This document shows positions 34,933-44,971 of a DNA stretch of 64,000 bases, one piece after another; position 1 is the first letter of the stretch, and each line of letters opens with the position of its first letter. The position numbers were made by a program, and so were the translations under genes. This stretch comes from Methylococcaceae bacterium. GTDB lineage: Bacteria > Pseudomonadota > Gammaproteobacteria > Methylococcales > Methylomonadaceae. The DNA is taken from contig JAKIUK010000002.1 in assembly GCA_021647585.1 (NCBI GenBank), positions 1 to 64,000 of the forward strand, given 5' to 3'. A model generated the notes under the pieces. The model was not told the origin of the DNA, searched no databases, and saw only the letters and a program-made list of their open reading frames with translations.

Positions 34933-35589
34933 GTGAGTTTAGTGATTTTCGACTTAGACAATACCCTTATATCAGATGATAGTGATTATTTATGGGGACA
35001 ATTTCTCGTAGACCAAGGCATTGTCGATAAAGATCAGTACGAAGAAGCAAATGCAAAATTTTATCAAGACTACAAATTAGGAAACCTCGATATTGTTGAG
35101 TTTCTACATTTTTCGCTGTCACCTCTCGCTAACAATGAATCAGAAAAACTGTACAAGTGGCGAGAGCAATTTATTGAAGAAATAATTAAACCCATTCAGC
35201 TAAAACCAGCTATCAGACTGGTTAACAAACATCGGTTTAAGGGTGACACAGTAATGGTTATTACTGCAACAAACCGTTTTGTAACCGAACCAATTGTAAA
35301 ACTTTTTGGAATAGATAACCTACTGGCAACAACACCTGAATTTGTTGAGGGCCGTTTTACCGGTAAATTTGGAGGAACACCCTGCTTTCAAGAAGGAAAA
35401 GTAAAGTTACTGGAAGAATGGCTAAAAAATTCCAAAGAAACACTGAAAAATAGCTGGTTTTACAGTGATTCCCATAATGACCTTCCTTTACTCAAACTTG
35501 TTGATAATCCTGTTGCTGTTGATCCTGATGAAAAACTGCGTGAATATGCACAACAACAGAACTGGTCAATAATTAGTTTGCGTCTATAA
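34933..35589 (+). CDS. HAD-family phosphatase, SerB-like (HAD-IB)
   Basis: This 218-residue phosphohydrolase has the nucleophile motif VIFDLDNTLIS (first Asp nucleophile, second Asp acid/base), motif II VITAT, motif III Lys in the GKVKLLEEW region, and motif IV FYSDSHNDLPLL. Subfamily IB members include phosphoserine phosphatase, but substrate specificity cannot be read here. It starts with GTG, with TAGGA seven bases upstream. From memory, HAD-IB genes are often found next to rppH in gammaproteobacteria, here in divergent orientation. Confidence 0.92.
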   Translation: MSLVIFDLDNTLISDDSDYLWGQFLVDQGIVDKDQYEEANAKFYQDYKLGNLDIVEFLHFSLSPLANNESEKLYKWREQFIEEIIKPIQLKPAIRLVNKHRFKGDTVMVITATNRFVTEPIVKLFGIDNLLATTPEFVEGRFTGKFGGTPCFQEGKVKLLEEWLKNSKETLKNSWFYSDSHNDLPLLKLVDNPVAVDPDEKLREYAQQQNWSIISLRL

Positions 35590-35603
35590 AATTAAAAATT
35601 CAA

Positions 35604-36143
35604 CTAATCTAAAAATAAAATAAAGAATCTACTTTTTTTATTAACAAACCATTTTTTATCTTTAATATAGAAAATACCTTCTTCTATGGGAGTGACTGGT
35701 TTTACTTTGGTAGTGGTACCAAACACTGCAAGTTTGCTTTTAATTTCCTGGGCACAAAGAGTTACAATTTTTGGATCCGTTGCAGAATCATTAAAACGGG
35801 TTATTTTATAAAGTCGATAGTCATTGCCAATTTTTCGGCCACTATTGCCCTTAACTACATTGACTCTGTAATCAATATTTTCAATTTTCGTTATCTTTAA
35901 AAATTCTTTAATTCCATATGTCTCACAAAACTTATACTGAGTTCCATCACGCTCAATATTTTCTTTGAAGCTGGTGCGTACAATCTCTTCTAAAGGAATA
36001 AAGTCATTTTTGTTTGATTGTACATAATAACCATCAAACCCTGGTTCCATTTGGACTGAAAAAGGAGGCTCTGTTGAACTACAGGCTGAAATTATTACCA
36101 CAAAAAACAATACAGTTAATCGGCCAATCATGTTTATTTTCAT
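35604..36143 (-). CDS. Predicted lipoprotein, function unknown
   Basis: This 179-residue protein has a lipoprotein signal (MKINMIGRLTVLFFVVIISA then the lipidated Cys in ISACSS), so it should be anchored to a membrane on the periplasmic side. I chose the ATG at 36143 over one at 36188 because the signal peptide then begins properly; TTAGGA lies upstream. The mature part is hydrophilic and beta-rich with no motif I recognise. It converges on the HAD gene. Function cannot be given. Confidence 0.7.
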   Translation of the reverse strand: MKINMIGRLTVLFFVVIISACSSTEPPFSVQMEPGFDGYYVQSNKNDFIPLEEIVRTSFKENIERDGTQYKFCETYGIKEFLKITKIENIDYRVNVVKGNSGRKIGNDYRLYKITRFNDSATDPKIVTLCAQEIKSKLAVFGTTTKVKPVTPIEEGIFYIKDKKWFVNKKSRFFILFLD

Positions 36144-36272
36144 TCTGGTTTTTGTCCTAACGTTATAGTTAAATATGACTTTTAACAAGCGACCAGTGTT
36201 TCCACCCTGATTTTCAAAACTGTTGACAGCAAGACAGATACAAAGCGCCTTACATTATCTGTATTTCCGCAC

Positions 36273-36302
36273 TCCTTGGCGATCAGATTCAGTCGCCAAG
36301 GA
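36273..36302. repeat. Perfect 10-bp hairpin in the 36144-36449 spacer
   Basis: The arms TCCTTGGCGA (36273-36282) and TCGCCAAGGA (36293-36302) are exact complements around a 10-base loop. No T run follows on either strand, so it is more like a palindromic repeat than an intrinsic terminator. I see no supported gene in the rest of this spacer. Confidence 0.7.
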
Positions 36303-36449
36303 TGTATTCATGCTGTGTATTAAGAGTCAAAAGAGAACAACTTGTGGCATGTTCAAACCACTTAAATAAATTAAAGCTTGTAAACAGAGCAGTAATAAAA
36401 TCACTGTCTCAGATTTTCTCAAAAACCCATATAATTAAAGTACTGAAAC

Positions 36450-36480
36450 AAAAAAAGGAGCGTTTCTTACAAAACGCTCC
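36450..36480 (-). terminator. Strong intrinsic terminator of the small membrane protein gene
   Basis: Read on the minus strand, GGAGCGTTT pairs perfectly with AAACGCTCC and is followed by seven T (A run at 36450-36456). It lies 21 bases past the stop codon of the gene ending at 36502. Confidence 0.9.
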
Positions 36481-36501
36481 CTCCTCTATAAAGACTATAA
36501 A

Positions 36502-36828
36502 CTAACCCTTCACACTTTCTGCTATTTTATTAAATGCTTCAACACGTTCTTTTCCAGTAGTCACTAAATCAAGACCGGTATCAACAATCATTTTAACCAA
36601 TCCTGGAGTTTTATAGACTATCAATCCCAGATAAGCGACTACTGGTACGGCAACAACTGCAGCAATAAGTCCACCAATACCAACTACACCCAGAATATTA
36701 ATAATTAAAACGACTAAATCAAGTGGCACCAGTATCATCGCGCCAAAATAGACTAAAACCATGAATGTAAAAAGAACAAAAACTACAAACTGAAGTAGTC
36801 TTACCAGAGCGACATTAACTTTATTCAT
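36502..36828 (-). CDS. Small inner-membrane protein, function unknown
   Basis: This 108-residue protein has two hydrophobic segments (VVFVLFTFMVLVYFGAMIL and a longer glycine/valine-rich one at ~40-72) and a soluble C-terminal tail ending ESVKG. I recognise no family. The gene has its own strong terminator, so it is monocistronic and probably well expressed. It starts with ATG at 36828. Confidence 0.7.
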   Translation of the reverse strand: MNKVNVALVRLLQFVVFVLFTFMVLVYFGAMILVPLDLVVLIINILGVVGIGGLIAAVVAVPVVAYLGLIVYKTPGLVKMIVDTGLDLVTTGKERVEAFNKIAESVKG

Positions 36829-36970
36829 AATATGTGAATTTCCTGCAGTGATATAAAAGTCTCATTTAAAACGAATTGATTTAAAGCAGACTGTTCTTAA
36901 ATTTTTTTGATCCAGATATTATAGCCTATTCTCCCTAGGTTTTTAACATTTACTACGAACAAAATTACAT

Positions 36971-37657
36971 TCACTCTTGCTTTTTATCAGATATAAACAA
37001 AGGATGCAACATTGCTCCCGCTATAAAACCACCTAGATGGGCCCACCAGGCAACATCTGCTGTAACGCTGTCAAACATCATTGCAGTTGTTGCTTTTTGT
37101 ATCTGTATGATGACCCAAAACCCTAGAAATGCAATAGCAGGAAGTTCAAAAAAAATGGGTAAAAGAAACAGGGGGAACCAGATAACAACCTTGGCATAAG
37201 GGTAAATGAAAAAATATGCGCCTAATACACCGGCTATCGCACCTGAAGCACCAACAACAGGAATCATTAAGTCAGGATCAAAATACCATTGCACAACCGT
37301 AGCAAACAAGCCGCATATCAAATAGAAAATCAAAAATTTCCCATGCCCCATGCTGTCTTCAATATTTTTAGAGAATATCCAGATAAACCACATATTGATA
37401 ATAATATGTATCCATCCGCCATGTATAAACAAACTGGTAATAAAAGATAAATAGTAATCAGGTGGCAAACCAAAGGCAGTTGCCCATTCAGGATTTGAAT
37501 AGCGAATAGGCACCATACCATATAAATAAGTTAATTGACGCACGGTTTCATCCGGCATCATTTTCATTAAAAAGAAAATGCCAATACAAATCGCCATAAT
37601 TGCCCAACTTACATACGGAGTCGTCCTACAGTGTATGTTATCTCTGATTGGAATCAT
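36971..37657 (-). CDS. Rhomboid-family intramembrane serine protease
   Basis: This 228-residue protein with ~6 transmembrane helices has the catalytic serine in GASGAIAG near residue 140 and the paired histidine in WWAHLGGFIAG near residue 212. The upstream helix signature HGGWIHIIINMWFIWIFS (HxxxxHxxxN type) is also present. The N terminus MIPIRDNIHCRTTPYV matches the bacterial group that begins with a short IPI(R/G)DN cap. It cleaves substrates within the membrane; none is evident nearby. Confidence 0.92.
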   Translation of the reverse strand: MIPIRDNIHCRTTPYVSWAIMAICIGIFFLMKMMPDETVRQLTYLYGMVPIRYSNPEWATAFGLPPDYYLSFITSLFIHGGWIHIIINMWFIWIFSKNIEDSMGHGKFLIFYLICGLFATVVQWYFDPDLMIPVVGASGAIAGVLGAYFFIYPYAKVVIWFPLFLLPIFFELPAIAFLGFWVIIQIQKATTAMMFDSVTADVAWWAHLGGFIAGAMLHPLFISDKKQE

Positions 37658-37813
37658 GCATTATCCCTTTCATTGGCTGTGTCATAGTTTCTAGTTCTGA
37701 TAAATAAATTGTCCATAAATATAATTGTAGCAAAACAGTCATCATTTCAAGTAAAGCCTCTCCCCTTTAGTTGTATCTGACCCGAAAACCAACAGAATAA
37801 TTCATCATAAAAT

Positions 37814-40800
37814 TCAAAACCGTTCATCCCATGCTTTATCAAGTCTTTTGGGTGAAATGGGATAAGCTGTTTTAAGTTGTTGGGCAAATAATGATACCCT
37901 TAATTCTTCCAGATCCCAGCGAAATTTATCTTGCTCAGGAACAACCACTTCTTTTTTTACCTTATTTTCAACTTCACTCCAATAGCGTTTCCAATACCGA
38001 TGTAACTGTTGCATTTGTTGCTTATCGTCTTTTTTCTTATCCAGACGATATACAATGGCTTTTAAATAACGCGGAAAAGCTTTTAGTTGATTATAGGGTG
38101 TATGTCGAATAAAACCTGAATATATGAGTAGATTCAGCTGTTCATTAATATCATCTGCCACTTCCTTTTGTGTGCTTGCCTGGTTCAACATTTTTTTTAT
38201 TGTCCTGACTCTTTCCATAACATCCACAATAATCATTCCAATTTCGCTGGCAAAACTCATCATGTAACTTTTATTGTTTTTTAAACTGTCCTCAAATGCT
38301 GAATGCGTCCTTATCTCACTCTCTTCCAAAAAAGCAGTAGCTAAAACAGTGAATAACATATCATCTTTGTATGAACCCCCTGTTCTGTTTTTCAGTAAAG
38401 GATGTCTTGCTAAATTATTATAATTTAATTCGGTTGCCGGCGATTTTGGCAAATTCTTGATCACATATTGGCATTGTTTACGTGTCTGTAATTGAAAAAT
38501 TCTAACTAGGCCTTCTTTATGTGCGAGTTCTGCTTTTTCCCGGGTATCAAAAATACGTACTCCTACTGTATCACCTTCATCAATAAGAGCGGGAAACCCA
38601 ACGAAAGATTGTCCTTTTTGCATAAATGCATAGGTCTCGGGAAGATCATCAAAAGCCCATTCTATATAACCTGTAAAATTCAGTTCGTTAGCCGCTATTT
38701 GATCAAAACTTTCGCCTGCTGTTTCGGTATATTTGTTTTGTAAAGCCTTTAAATTACGTCCATAACCGATGGAACTTCCTTTTTCATCCACCACTCTGAA
38801 ATTCATTTTCAAATGATCGCTAAGCTGATCAGAACTCCATTCTGTTAATGGAATTGCTTCACCTGTCAATTTACGTAATCGCATGCCTATCCACTCGTAT
38901 AAAGAACCCTTAAAATCAGGTTCAATTTCCAGACAGGCTTTCGCTGTTTGTGGCACAGGTACAAAATATTTACGTTTTTGTTTAGGCAGTGATTTGATCA
39001 ATGCTATGATTTTTTCTTCAAGCAAACCGGGTACAACCCACTCAAATGGCTGATTTGATATTTGATTAAGCTGATGCACTGGAATAATTGCGGTTACGCC
39101 ATCTTCATCATGCCCAGGCTCAAACCGGTATTGTAATTCAATATTTAAATCTCCCACTTTTTTATGATCGGGGTAATCCCAATCACTAATACGTTCATCC
39201 TCTTCACGGGTTAAATCTGCCTTAGTCAAAAACAATAGCTTTGGCGTGTCTTTCTCAATGGTTTTACGCCATTTATCCAGGGTAATTCCATTGACTACGT
39301 GTTCTGGCAATTTAGTATCATAAAACTGATACAACCATTCTTCATCTTCAATTAAATCTACACGTCGACCTTTATGTTGAATATATCCAACTTCTTCCAA
39401 TAGTTTTTTATTGGCTTTAAAAAAAGCTGCATTGCTATGGTAATCCTGTGCTACCAATCCACAACGCATAAAAATTTCTCTAGCTCCTTTGGGGTCAACT
39501 CTTTCATAAGGAATCTTTTTTTTCGGTTGTATGGTCAAACCATACAATAAGACTCGCTCATAAACAGCACTACGCCCTGCTTTCTTTTCCCAATGAGGTT
39601 CATAATAGCTGGATTTTATTAAATGGCTGGCACATTGCTCTATCCATTCCGGTTCAATTTTTGCCACAGTCCTTGCATATACCTTTGATGTCTCCACTTG
39701 CTCAAAAGCCATAATCCACTTGGGCTTGGCTTTATATTGCCCTGAACCGGGAAAAATAAAAAACTTAAGGTTTCTGGCGCCTACATATTCATATTGTTCA
39801 TGTCTAAAACCGATATTCGATAATAACCCTGGTAATAATGCACAATGGATAGCTTCATATCCAGCATTACTGGTATTGGGTTTTAATTTTAATTCACCCT
39901 TAACCACTTGCATAATTTGCGCGTGTATATCAAACCATTCACGCATACGTATATATGATAGAAAATACTCTTTACAATATTTTCTTAACTTATTATTTGA
40001 TAGATTTTTCTTTTGTATTTCGAATACATTCCAGATATTTAAAATGGTTAAAAAGTCCGAATCATCTACCTTAAATTCCGCATGTTTACTATCGGCTTGC
40101 TGCATTTTATCAGCCGGTTTTTCACGTGGATCTTGTATACTCAATGCTGAAACAATAATGGCAACTTCCGCAAGACAATTCAACTTATCAGCAGCTAATA
40201 TCATTCGGGCTAATTTAGGGTCCGTTGGTATTTTTGCCAACTGACGACCCATAGATGTAATTTTACCGTCTTTATCTAAGGCATTGACCTCATGCAAAGA
40301 ATTTTTACCATCCCGAATCATTTTATCTTCGGGAGGTTCCAAGAAAGGAAAGTCTTCGATATCGCCCAGTTTTAATGATGACATCTGCAAAATAACTGAC
40401 GACAGGTTAGTTCGCAAAATTTCCGGTTCAGTGAATTCAGGACGTGCTAAATAGTCTTCTTCAGAATAAAGTCTTATGCAAATACCTTCTGCTACACGTC
40501 CACAACGTCCTGCCCTTTGATTAGCACTGGCTTGTGATATTTTTTCTATGGGTAATCGCTGGATTTTACTGCGATGACTGTATCGACTGATACGCGCATG
40601 ACCGGTATCAATCACACTTCTAATACCGGGGACCGTAAGTGATGTTTCAGCAACATTAGTCGCCAAAACTATGCGGGATTTTCCTTTGGGTTTAAATACT
40701 CGTTCCTGCTCACTGACACTGAGCTTTGAATATAACGGCAGTATTTCACAATGAGCAGGGTTATGTTTTTTTAACGACTCTGTGGTTTCTCTTATTTCTC

Positions 40801-41701
40801 GCTCACCATTTAGAAAGATAAGAATATCACCCGGCAAATCCCTATGTAGTTCATCCACAGCATCAACAATCGCCTGTTGCAAATCAGCCGAAGTTTCATC
40901 ATCCTCTTCAATTAACTCAAGAGGTCTGTAGCGCATTTCCACGGGGTAAGTTCTGCCTGATACGTTGATAATAGGTGCATCACTAAAATGCCTGGAAAAA
41001 CGTTCTGGATCGATGGTTGCTGAGGTAATAATAAGTTTTAAGTCAGGTCGCTTAGGTAACAACCAGCGCATATATCCCAATAAAAAATCGATATTTAAAC
41101 TACGTTCATGCGCCTCATCAATAATGATAGTGTCATATTGGTTTAAATAGGGATCATTTTGTGACTCTGCCAATAAAATACCATCTGTCATTAATTTTAT
41201 CAGAGACTGATCATGGGTTTTATCATGAAAACGAACCTTATAACCAACTGACTGACCTATTTTCTGACCCAGTTCTTCGGCAATCCTGTCGGCCACTGTA
41301 CGTGCAGCGATTCGTCTGGGTTGAGTGTGGCCAATAAATCCGCTAACACCTCTACCGATTTGCAAACAAATTTTGGGTATTTGGGTAGTTTTACCTGAGC
41401 CCGTTTCCCCGCAAAGAATCAACACCTGATTTTGATCAATTAGCTTGGCGATTTCTTGGGTTTTTTCAGTGACCGGCAGATCAGGATATTTAATGACAGG
41501 AATACTGGCTTTACGTTGATTTCGTTTGGCAATAGATTGCTCTATTTGACCTGTTAACGCTACTAGTTTTGATTCTGATGTATTGCCTTTCTTTACTTCA
41601 CTACGACAACGATCTAATTGACGTTTAAAACGGTGTCTATCACCGTTCATGCATGACTGTAATTGTTTTGAAAGTTGTTTGATTAAGTCGTGACTGGACA
41701 T
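37814..41701 (-). CDS. hrpA: ATP-dependent RNA helicase HrpA
   Basis: This 1295-residue DEAH-box helicase has Walker A GETGSGKTTQIPK near residue 96, Walker B DEAHERS near residue 195, motif III SAT, and motif VI QRAGRCGR near residue 396. The HA2/OB-fold and long DUF3418 C-terminal regions follow, matching E. coli HrpA in length. HrpA acts on mRNA and rescues stalled ribosomes. The gene stands alone. Confidence 0.96.
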   Translation of the reverse strand: MSSHDLIKQLSKQLQSCMNGDRHRFKRQLDRCRSEVKKGNTSESKLVALTGQIEQSIAKRNQRKASIPVIKYPDLPVTEKTQEIAKLIDQNQVLILCGETGSGKTTQIPKICLQIGRGVSGFIGHTQPRRIAARTVADRIAEELGQKIGQSVGYKVRFHDKTHDQSLIKLMTDGILLAESQNDPYLNQYDTIIIDEAHERSLNIDFLLGYMRWLLPKRPDLKLIITSATIDPERFSRHFSDAPIINVSGRTYPVEMRYRPLELIEEDDETSADLQQAIVDAVDELHRDLPGDILIFLNGEREIRETTESLKKHNPAHCEILPLYSKLSVSEQERVFKPKGKSRIVLATNVAETSLTVPGIRSVIDTGHARISRYSHRSKIQRLPIEKISQASANQRAGRCGRVAEGICIRLYSEEDYLARPEFTEPEILRTNLSSVILQMSSLKLGDIEDFPFLEPPEDKMIRDGKNSLHEVNALDKDGKITSMGRQLAKIPTDPKLARMILAADKLNCLAEVAIIVSALSIQDPREKPADKMQQADSKHAEFKVDDSDFLTILNIWNVFEIQKKNLSNNKLRKYCKEYFLSYIRMREWFDIHAQIMQVVKGELKLKPNTSNAGYEAIHCALLPGLLSNIGFRHEQYEYVGARNLKFFIFPGSGQYKAKPKWIMAFEQVETSKVYARTVAKIEPEWIEQCASHLIKSSYYEPHWEKKAGRSAVYERVLLYGLTIQPKKKIPYERVDPKGAREIFMRCGLVAQDYHSNAAFFKANKKLLEEVGYIQHKGRRVDLIEDEEWLYQFYDTKLPEHVVNGITLDKWRKTIEKDTPKLLFLTKADLTREEDERISDWDYPDHKKVGDLNIELQYRFEPGHDEDGVTAIIPVHQLNQISNQPFEWVVPGLLEEKIIALIKSLPKQKRKYFVPVPQTAKACLEIEPDFKGSLYEWIGMRLRKLTGEAIPLTEWSSDQLSDHLKMNFRVVDEKGSSIGYGRNLKALQNKYTETAGESFDQIAANELNFTGYIEWAFDDLPETYAFMQKGQSFVGFPALIDEGDTVGVRIFDTREKAELAHKEGLVRIFQLQTRKQCQYVIKNLPKSPATELNYNNLARHPLLKNRTGGSYKDDMLFTVLATAFLEESEIRTHSAFEDSLKNNKSYMMSFASEIGMIIVDVMERVRTIKKMLNQASTQKEVADDINEQLNLLIYSGFIRHTPYNQLKAFPRYLKAIVYRLDKKKDDKQQMQQLHRYWKRYWSEVENKVKKEVVVPEQDKFRWDLEELRVSLFAQQLKTAYPISPKRLDKAWDERF

Positions 41702-41835
41702 TCAAGAAACTGGAAAAAATTTTATTATTATACCGATTGCTTGTCCACAAGGTTGATTAAAATATTAATAGCATTCACTATACTGACTCAAGTTCGATCT
41801 GGCATATTTAAATATATGGGGATATTGAGGTCAGT

Positions 41836-41873
41836 AAAAAAAGGGAGTTATGATAAGCTTCATAACTCCCTTT
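41836..41873 (-). terminator. Strong intrinsic terminator of the multihaem cytochrome gene
   Basis: On the minus strand, 13-base perfect arms AAAGGGAGTTATG/CATAACTCCCTTT are followed by a T run (A at 41836-41842). It lies just past the stop at 41879. Its symmetric stem could also act weakly for transcription from the other side. Confidence 0.9.
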
Positions 41874-41878
41874 ACCTT

Positions 41879-43873
41879 TTATTGCACGCTAAATTGTATT
41901 GCCGTTAGTAGGGTTGATTTGTGATTAGATTCTGTATACATTTTCTTGAAATCATTTACTTCTGCGGAATCATCCTCAAACAAATCACGAGCAAAACCAA
42001 ACGATACTGTTTGATAAACCAACTCAGCACGCACCTTATAAGAGCCTGCGGACAAACCATTAATACGGTAACTAATACGATCACTCCCTCCTGTGAAATT
42101 ATTGTCCTGGTATGCTGCTCCCATTACAGCAACATCATCAGGTACCGTTACTTTATTGAATCCAAGCGGTAACAAACGATTATCTTTCAGATACTGCATA
42201 CCACGTAAAAGTGTATATGTTACCTGGTCATTACTATCACCCATGATCGCCTCATAAACCTGTACCTGTTGAGGTGAAGTAATCAATTCGTAATGAGGTT
42301 CAAAAGCCAATGCATCAGTATCAGCATCAACGCCTAAAACACTACCGTCTGAACTTATTTTACCTGATTCAAAAACCACCCTATTCTGTGCATCAGTCAC
42401 AGTCACATGCAGAATCACACGACGTGATGGATAAGCACTGGGAAGTTTATGGCCTGTTTTACTGTTAATTTGTAGCGTAAAATTCAATTGACCTCGACGT
42501 AAATACTGCTGAAGCAATTTAATATTAGCTGCACTTTTCAATATCTCATCAGTTGCAGCAATAGTATCTGCAAAGTTATTAGAAGTAACGCCTAACTGTT
42601 GCTTATTATCGTTAAACATATTCAGCACCAGCTTATTTGCACCAACAAATTCATGTATTGCAAACTTGTTTCGTTCTGGCAACCACATGGGTTTATTAGA
42701 AATAGCAACACCATTTGCTCTTGCCATATGGCAGTCCTGACAGCTATCAGTCGCTGTGTAATCACTATTTAGCCATTCTGAATAAGGCATTTGTTCTGGA
42801 AATTCAGATTCTGGAGTAGTGCTTAATACAGTTCCAAATTCATCGACATAAGGAGTTTTTAGGTTATGACAAGTAGCGCATATTTCTGACTCCTGTATAT
42901 GCATACTATAAATTGGAGTATAACCCGTCTTCATCATCATGGGGTATGGAAACAAATTATCAAAAGGGCCAAAAATCTGCCGCTTATCACCAATTTCATA
43001 TTTACCGGTAAAACTTGCCAATGTTCCCAGTTTTGGCGAGTCCTGAATCTGGTGACACAAAGTACAACTAACACCATTCATAGCCTGGTCATGACGTGGA
43101 TGGTTTGGGTTTAGAAAGCCATTGTCATCAGCAAGTATGACAACTTTTTCATGCTTTTTCTTAGCTTCAAAATTTGCCATGGGGGCATGACAACGACTAC
43201 ATTTATCATTGATTAAATCTGTCAAATGCGGGTTACGATTCAGTTCAGTTCGAACTTTCGCTTTCCAGAATGGATCTCTGGCTGCATTTGCCATCATCGT
43301 TGCAGACCAGTCCGTTTCAATGGACACATTCTGACCATGATCATCTTTCAGATTATTATGGCACCAGGTACAATTCCCCGAACCGGAAAAATGTTCGCTA
43401 CGGAATTGAGCGTTACCGGCTGTTTGAGGTGCTAATTGAAACCCGTTTGTGGTACTACCACCGCCTGATGATGCTATTGTTGTAATATCAAAACTGTCAC
43501 TGACCCCATTCAAGTTAAGTCTGGCATGGGCGGTTGTCTGATATTGTGCAGAAGAAACTAGGCGAACACTGATTCGATCACCATTATAAACGTAGCGTGC
43601 CGACCGAGTATAAGCTCTCCCGTTTATAGAATATTCACCACCGGAAATGGACGCAACTATCGCAGTATTGATTCCAGAAACAGTAATTAGGTTCGAATTA
43701 ACTGTTGTCGCTAGTGCAATATTTGTCTGATCAACTAAGCGGAAGGTGTTTGGTGTTTTATCAGTTCTCCCCATGTATCTGGAGCCACCGCTCCCCATCA
43801 TTCTGGCTGAAGATGCTGTTGCGAACATCGTCAGTACCAATAAAAAAACCAGTTTTAAAAAACCGTTGCGCAT
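41879..43873 (-). CDS. Exported five-haem c-type cytochrome with N-terminal Ig-like domain
   Basis: This protein has about 664 residues from the ATG at 43873, which begins a clear signal peptide (MRNGFLKLVFLLVLTMFATA); upstream TTG and ATG codons at 43888 and 43885 are alternatives. Residues ~45-130 form a bacterial Ig-like repeat (GGEYSINGRAYT, LNLNGVSDSFDITT). Five haem-binding CxxCH motifs follow: CTWCH, CSRCH, CTLCH, CATCH and CQDCH. The C-terminal ~250 residues lack haem motifs. Extracellular or periplasmic electron transfer is likely. Large surface cytochromes of this kind are known in methanotrophs. An inverted-repeat element overlaps its upstream region. The gene depends on the ccm system. 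Confidence 0.85.
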   Translation of the reverse strand: MRNGFLKLVFLLVLTMFATASSARMMGSGGSRYMGRTDKTPNTFRLVDQTNIALATTVNSNLITVSGINTAIVASISGGEYSINGRAYTRSARYVYNGDRISVRLVSSAQYQTTAHARLNLNGVSDSFDITTIASSGGGSTTNGFQLAPQTAGNAQFRSEHFSGSGNCTWCHNNLKDDHGQNVSIETDWSATMMANAARDPFWKAKVRTELNRNPHLTDLINDKCSRCHAPMANFEAKKKHEKVVILADDNGFLNPNHPRHDQAMNGVSCTLCHQIQDSPKLGTLASFTGKYEIGDKRQIFGPFDNLFPYPMMMKTGYTPIYSMHIQESEICATCHNLKTPYVDEFGTVLSTTPESEFPEQMPYSEWLNSDYTATDSCQDCHMARANGVAISNKPMWLPERNKFAIHEFVGANKLVLNMFNDNKQQLGVTSNNFADTIAATDEILKSAANIKLLQQYLRRGQLNFTLQINSKTGHKLPSAYPSRRVILHVTVTDAQNRVVFESGKISSDGSVLGVDADTDALAFEPHYELITSPQQVQVYEAIMGDSNDQVTYTLLRGMQYLKDNRLLPLGFNKVTVPDDVAVMGAAYQDNNFTGGSDRISYRINGLSAGSYKVRAELVYQTVSFGFARDLFEDDSAEVNDFKKMYTESNHKSTLLTAIQFSVQ

Positions 43874-43892
43874 AAATTTCCCCATCAAATTC

Positions 43893-44194
43893 TTATAACT
43901 AAAGTTTCGGAGTTTGTTTTTTTAAGTAAGCAATTGAATTAAAATAGCTATTTGGCATATATCAGGCTAAAGTTGAATGTATTGACTTTTTTAAACTGGC
44001 TTAAGTTCACTCTTAACCCATTGATTTTACGGTGTTTCACATGAACTTTCGAATGTTCCAATATGTTGATTTTCTTTTAAAATTAGAAAGTCAAACATCC
44101 AATATTAAGCTATTATTGAATATTTATCCTGTTAATAATCAAGGGCTTGATTTCTATTTATTACTCAAAATGAACTCCGAAACTTTAGTTATAA
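43893..44194. repeat. 302-bp element with perfect 22-bp inverted ends
   Basis: TTATAACTAAAGTTTCGGAG... at 43893-43914 is exactly complementary to 44173-44194. The left end lies 20 bases upstream of the cytochrome start codon, so the element probably carries or replaces its promoter. A 62-codon frame inside (44032-44220) has no recognisable product. Confidence 0.85.
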
Positions 44195-44844
44195 AAAAAA
44201 TAATATATCTATATTCTTAAAGTCAATTTAAAAGGCCTTTGAAGACAATCTTAACGACTCATAATCAAACAAACGCCTAAAACCAAAAACCCACATCTAA
44301 AGCCCTAAAATATCAATATATTATGGCTATTTTTTTGAACTATTTGTTGATCCTAAGATCAATTTTAATTATCAAAAAAGTCATATCTTGGTAAGGCACA
44401 AACTATGCCATAAGGTATAAATATTAATATTTTCTAATGTTTCTTAATCCAAGCAAATAAAATAGCTTTAATTCTGCCATTTTGTTTAAAAAACCGTCGC
44501 CTTATCCCGACAAATAAACTGTTGACAAATGCTGCTATAACCCTTTCTATTGACAGCCAGCAATACTATTACCTTAAAATATGTCATTAATTACTTACCC
44601 AACAACATGTTATAACTTAGTTATATTGTTATTTTGTTACTTTGTTACTTTGTTACATATTCACGACAACATCTTTATCTCTGTCCATTACTCTTCACTA
44701 TCCTGTTGAAAATATTATGAAAATTGAATCTGAGCAAATAACGACAACTGGCAGCTAAAAAAACAATATTTTAAAAAAACTTAATCTCCAGCCATGCAAC
44801 CAAGCACAGATTCTTTGAAAGATGTGGATGGACTGAATACGGAT
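44195..44844. other. AT-rich gene-free DNA upstream of the peroxidase gene
   Basis: I see no gene. The only clear structure is three tandem TTTGTTAC units at 44633-44656, preceded by a degenerate fourth. Confidence 0.6.
44633..44656. repeat. Tandem repeat, three TTTGTTAC units
   Basis: Three exact 8-base units run head to tail at 44633, 44641 and 44649. They lie ~320 bases upstream of the sigma-54 promoter and could be a multi-copy binding site or simple slippage repeat. Confidence 0.8.
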
Positions 44845-44876
44845 CACACTGCATTCATTTCTTATAAACCAGTGTG
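44845..44876 (+). promoter_or_regulatory. Putative upstream activator site for the sigma-54 promoter
   Basis: CACACTG (44845-44851) and CAGTGTG (44870-44876) are perfect 7-base inverted repeats spaced by 18 bases, about 96 bases upstream of the -24 element. That is the usual distance for an NtrC-family enhancer. A second pair, GTGTTAA/TTAACAC, lies closer at 44915-44943. Inferred from symmetry and spacing only. Confidence 0.4.
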
Positions 44877-44971
44877 GAATAGATACACAGGTAACCCTCC
44901 TTCATCGGTAATCCGTGTTAATTGGATTAATTCTGTTTAACACTGAGATATTGCATTTTACTAACTTAGAT

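Noticed and set aside
36302..36505. 67-codon frame between lipoprotein and membrane protein genes
   Set aside because: Runs through the strong terminator at 36450-36480; no start signal or family match.
39720..40244. 174-codon plus-strand frame inside hrpA
   Set aside because: Lies wholly within a conserved helicase gene on the other strand.
44032..44220. 62-codon frame inside the 302-bp inverted-repeat element
   Set aside because: Reads through the element's right end and has no recognisable features; most likely chance in AT-rich DNA.
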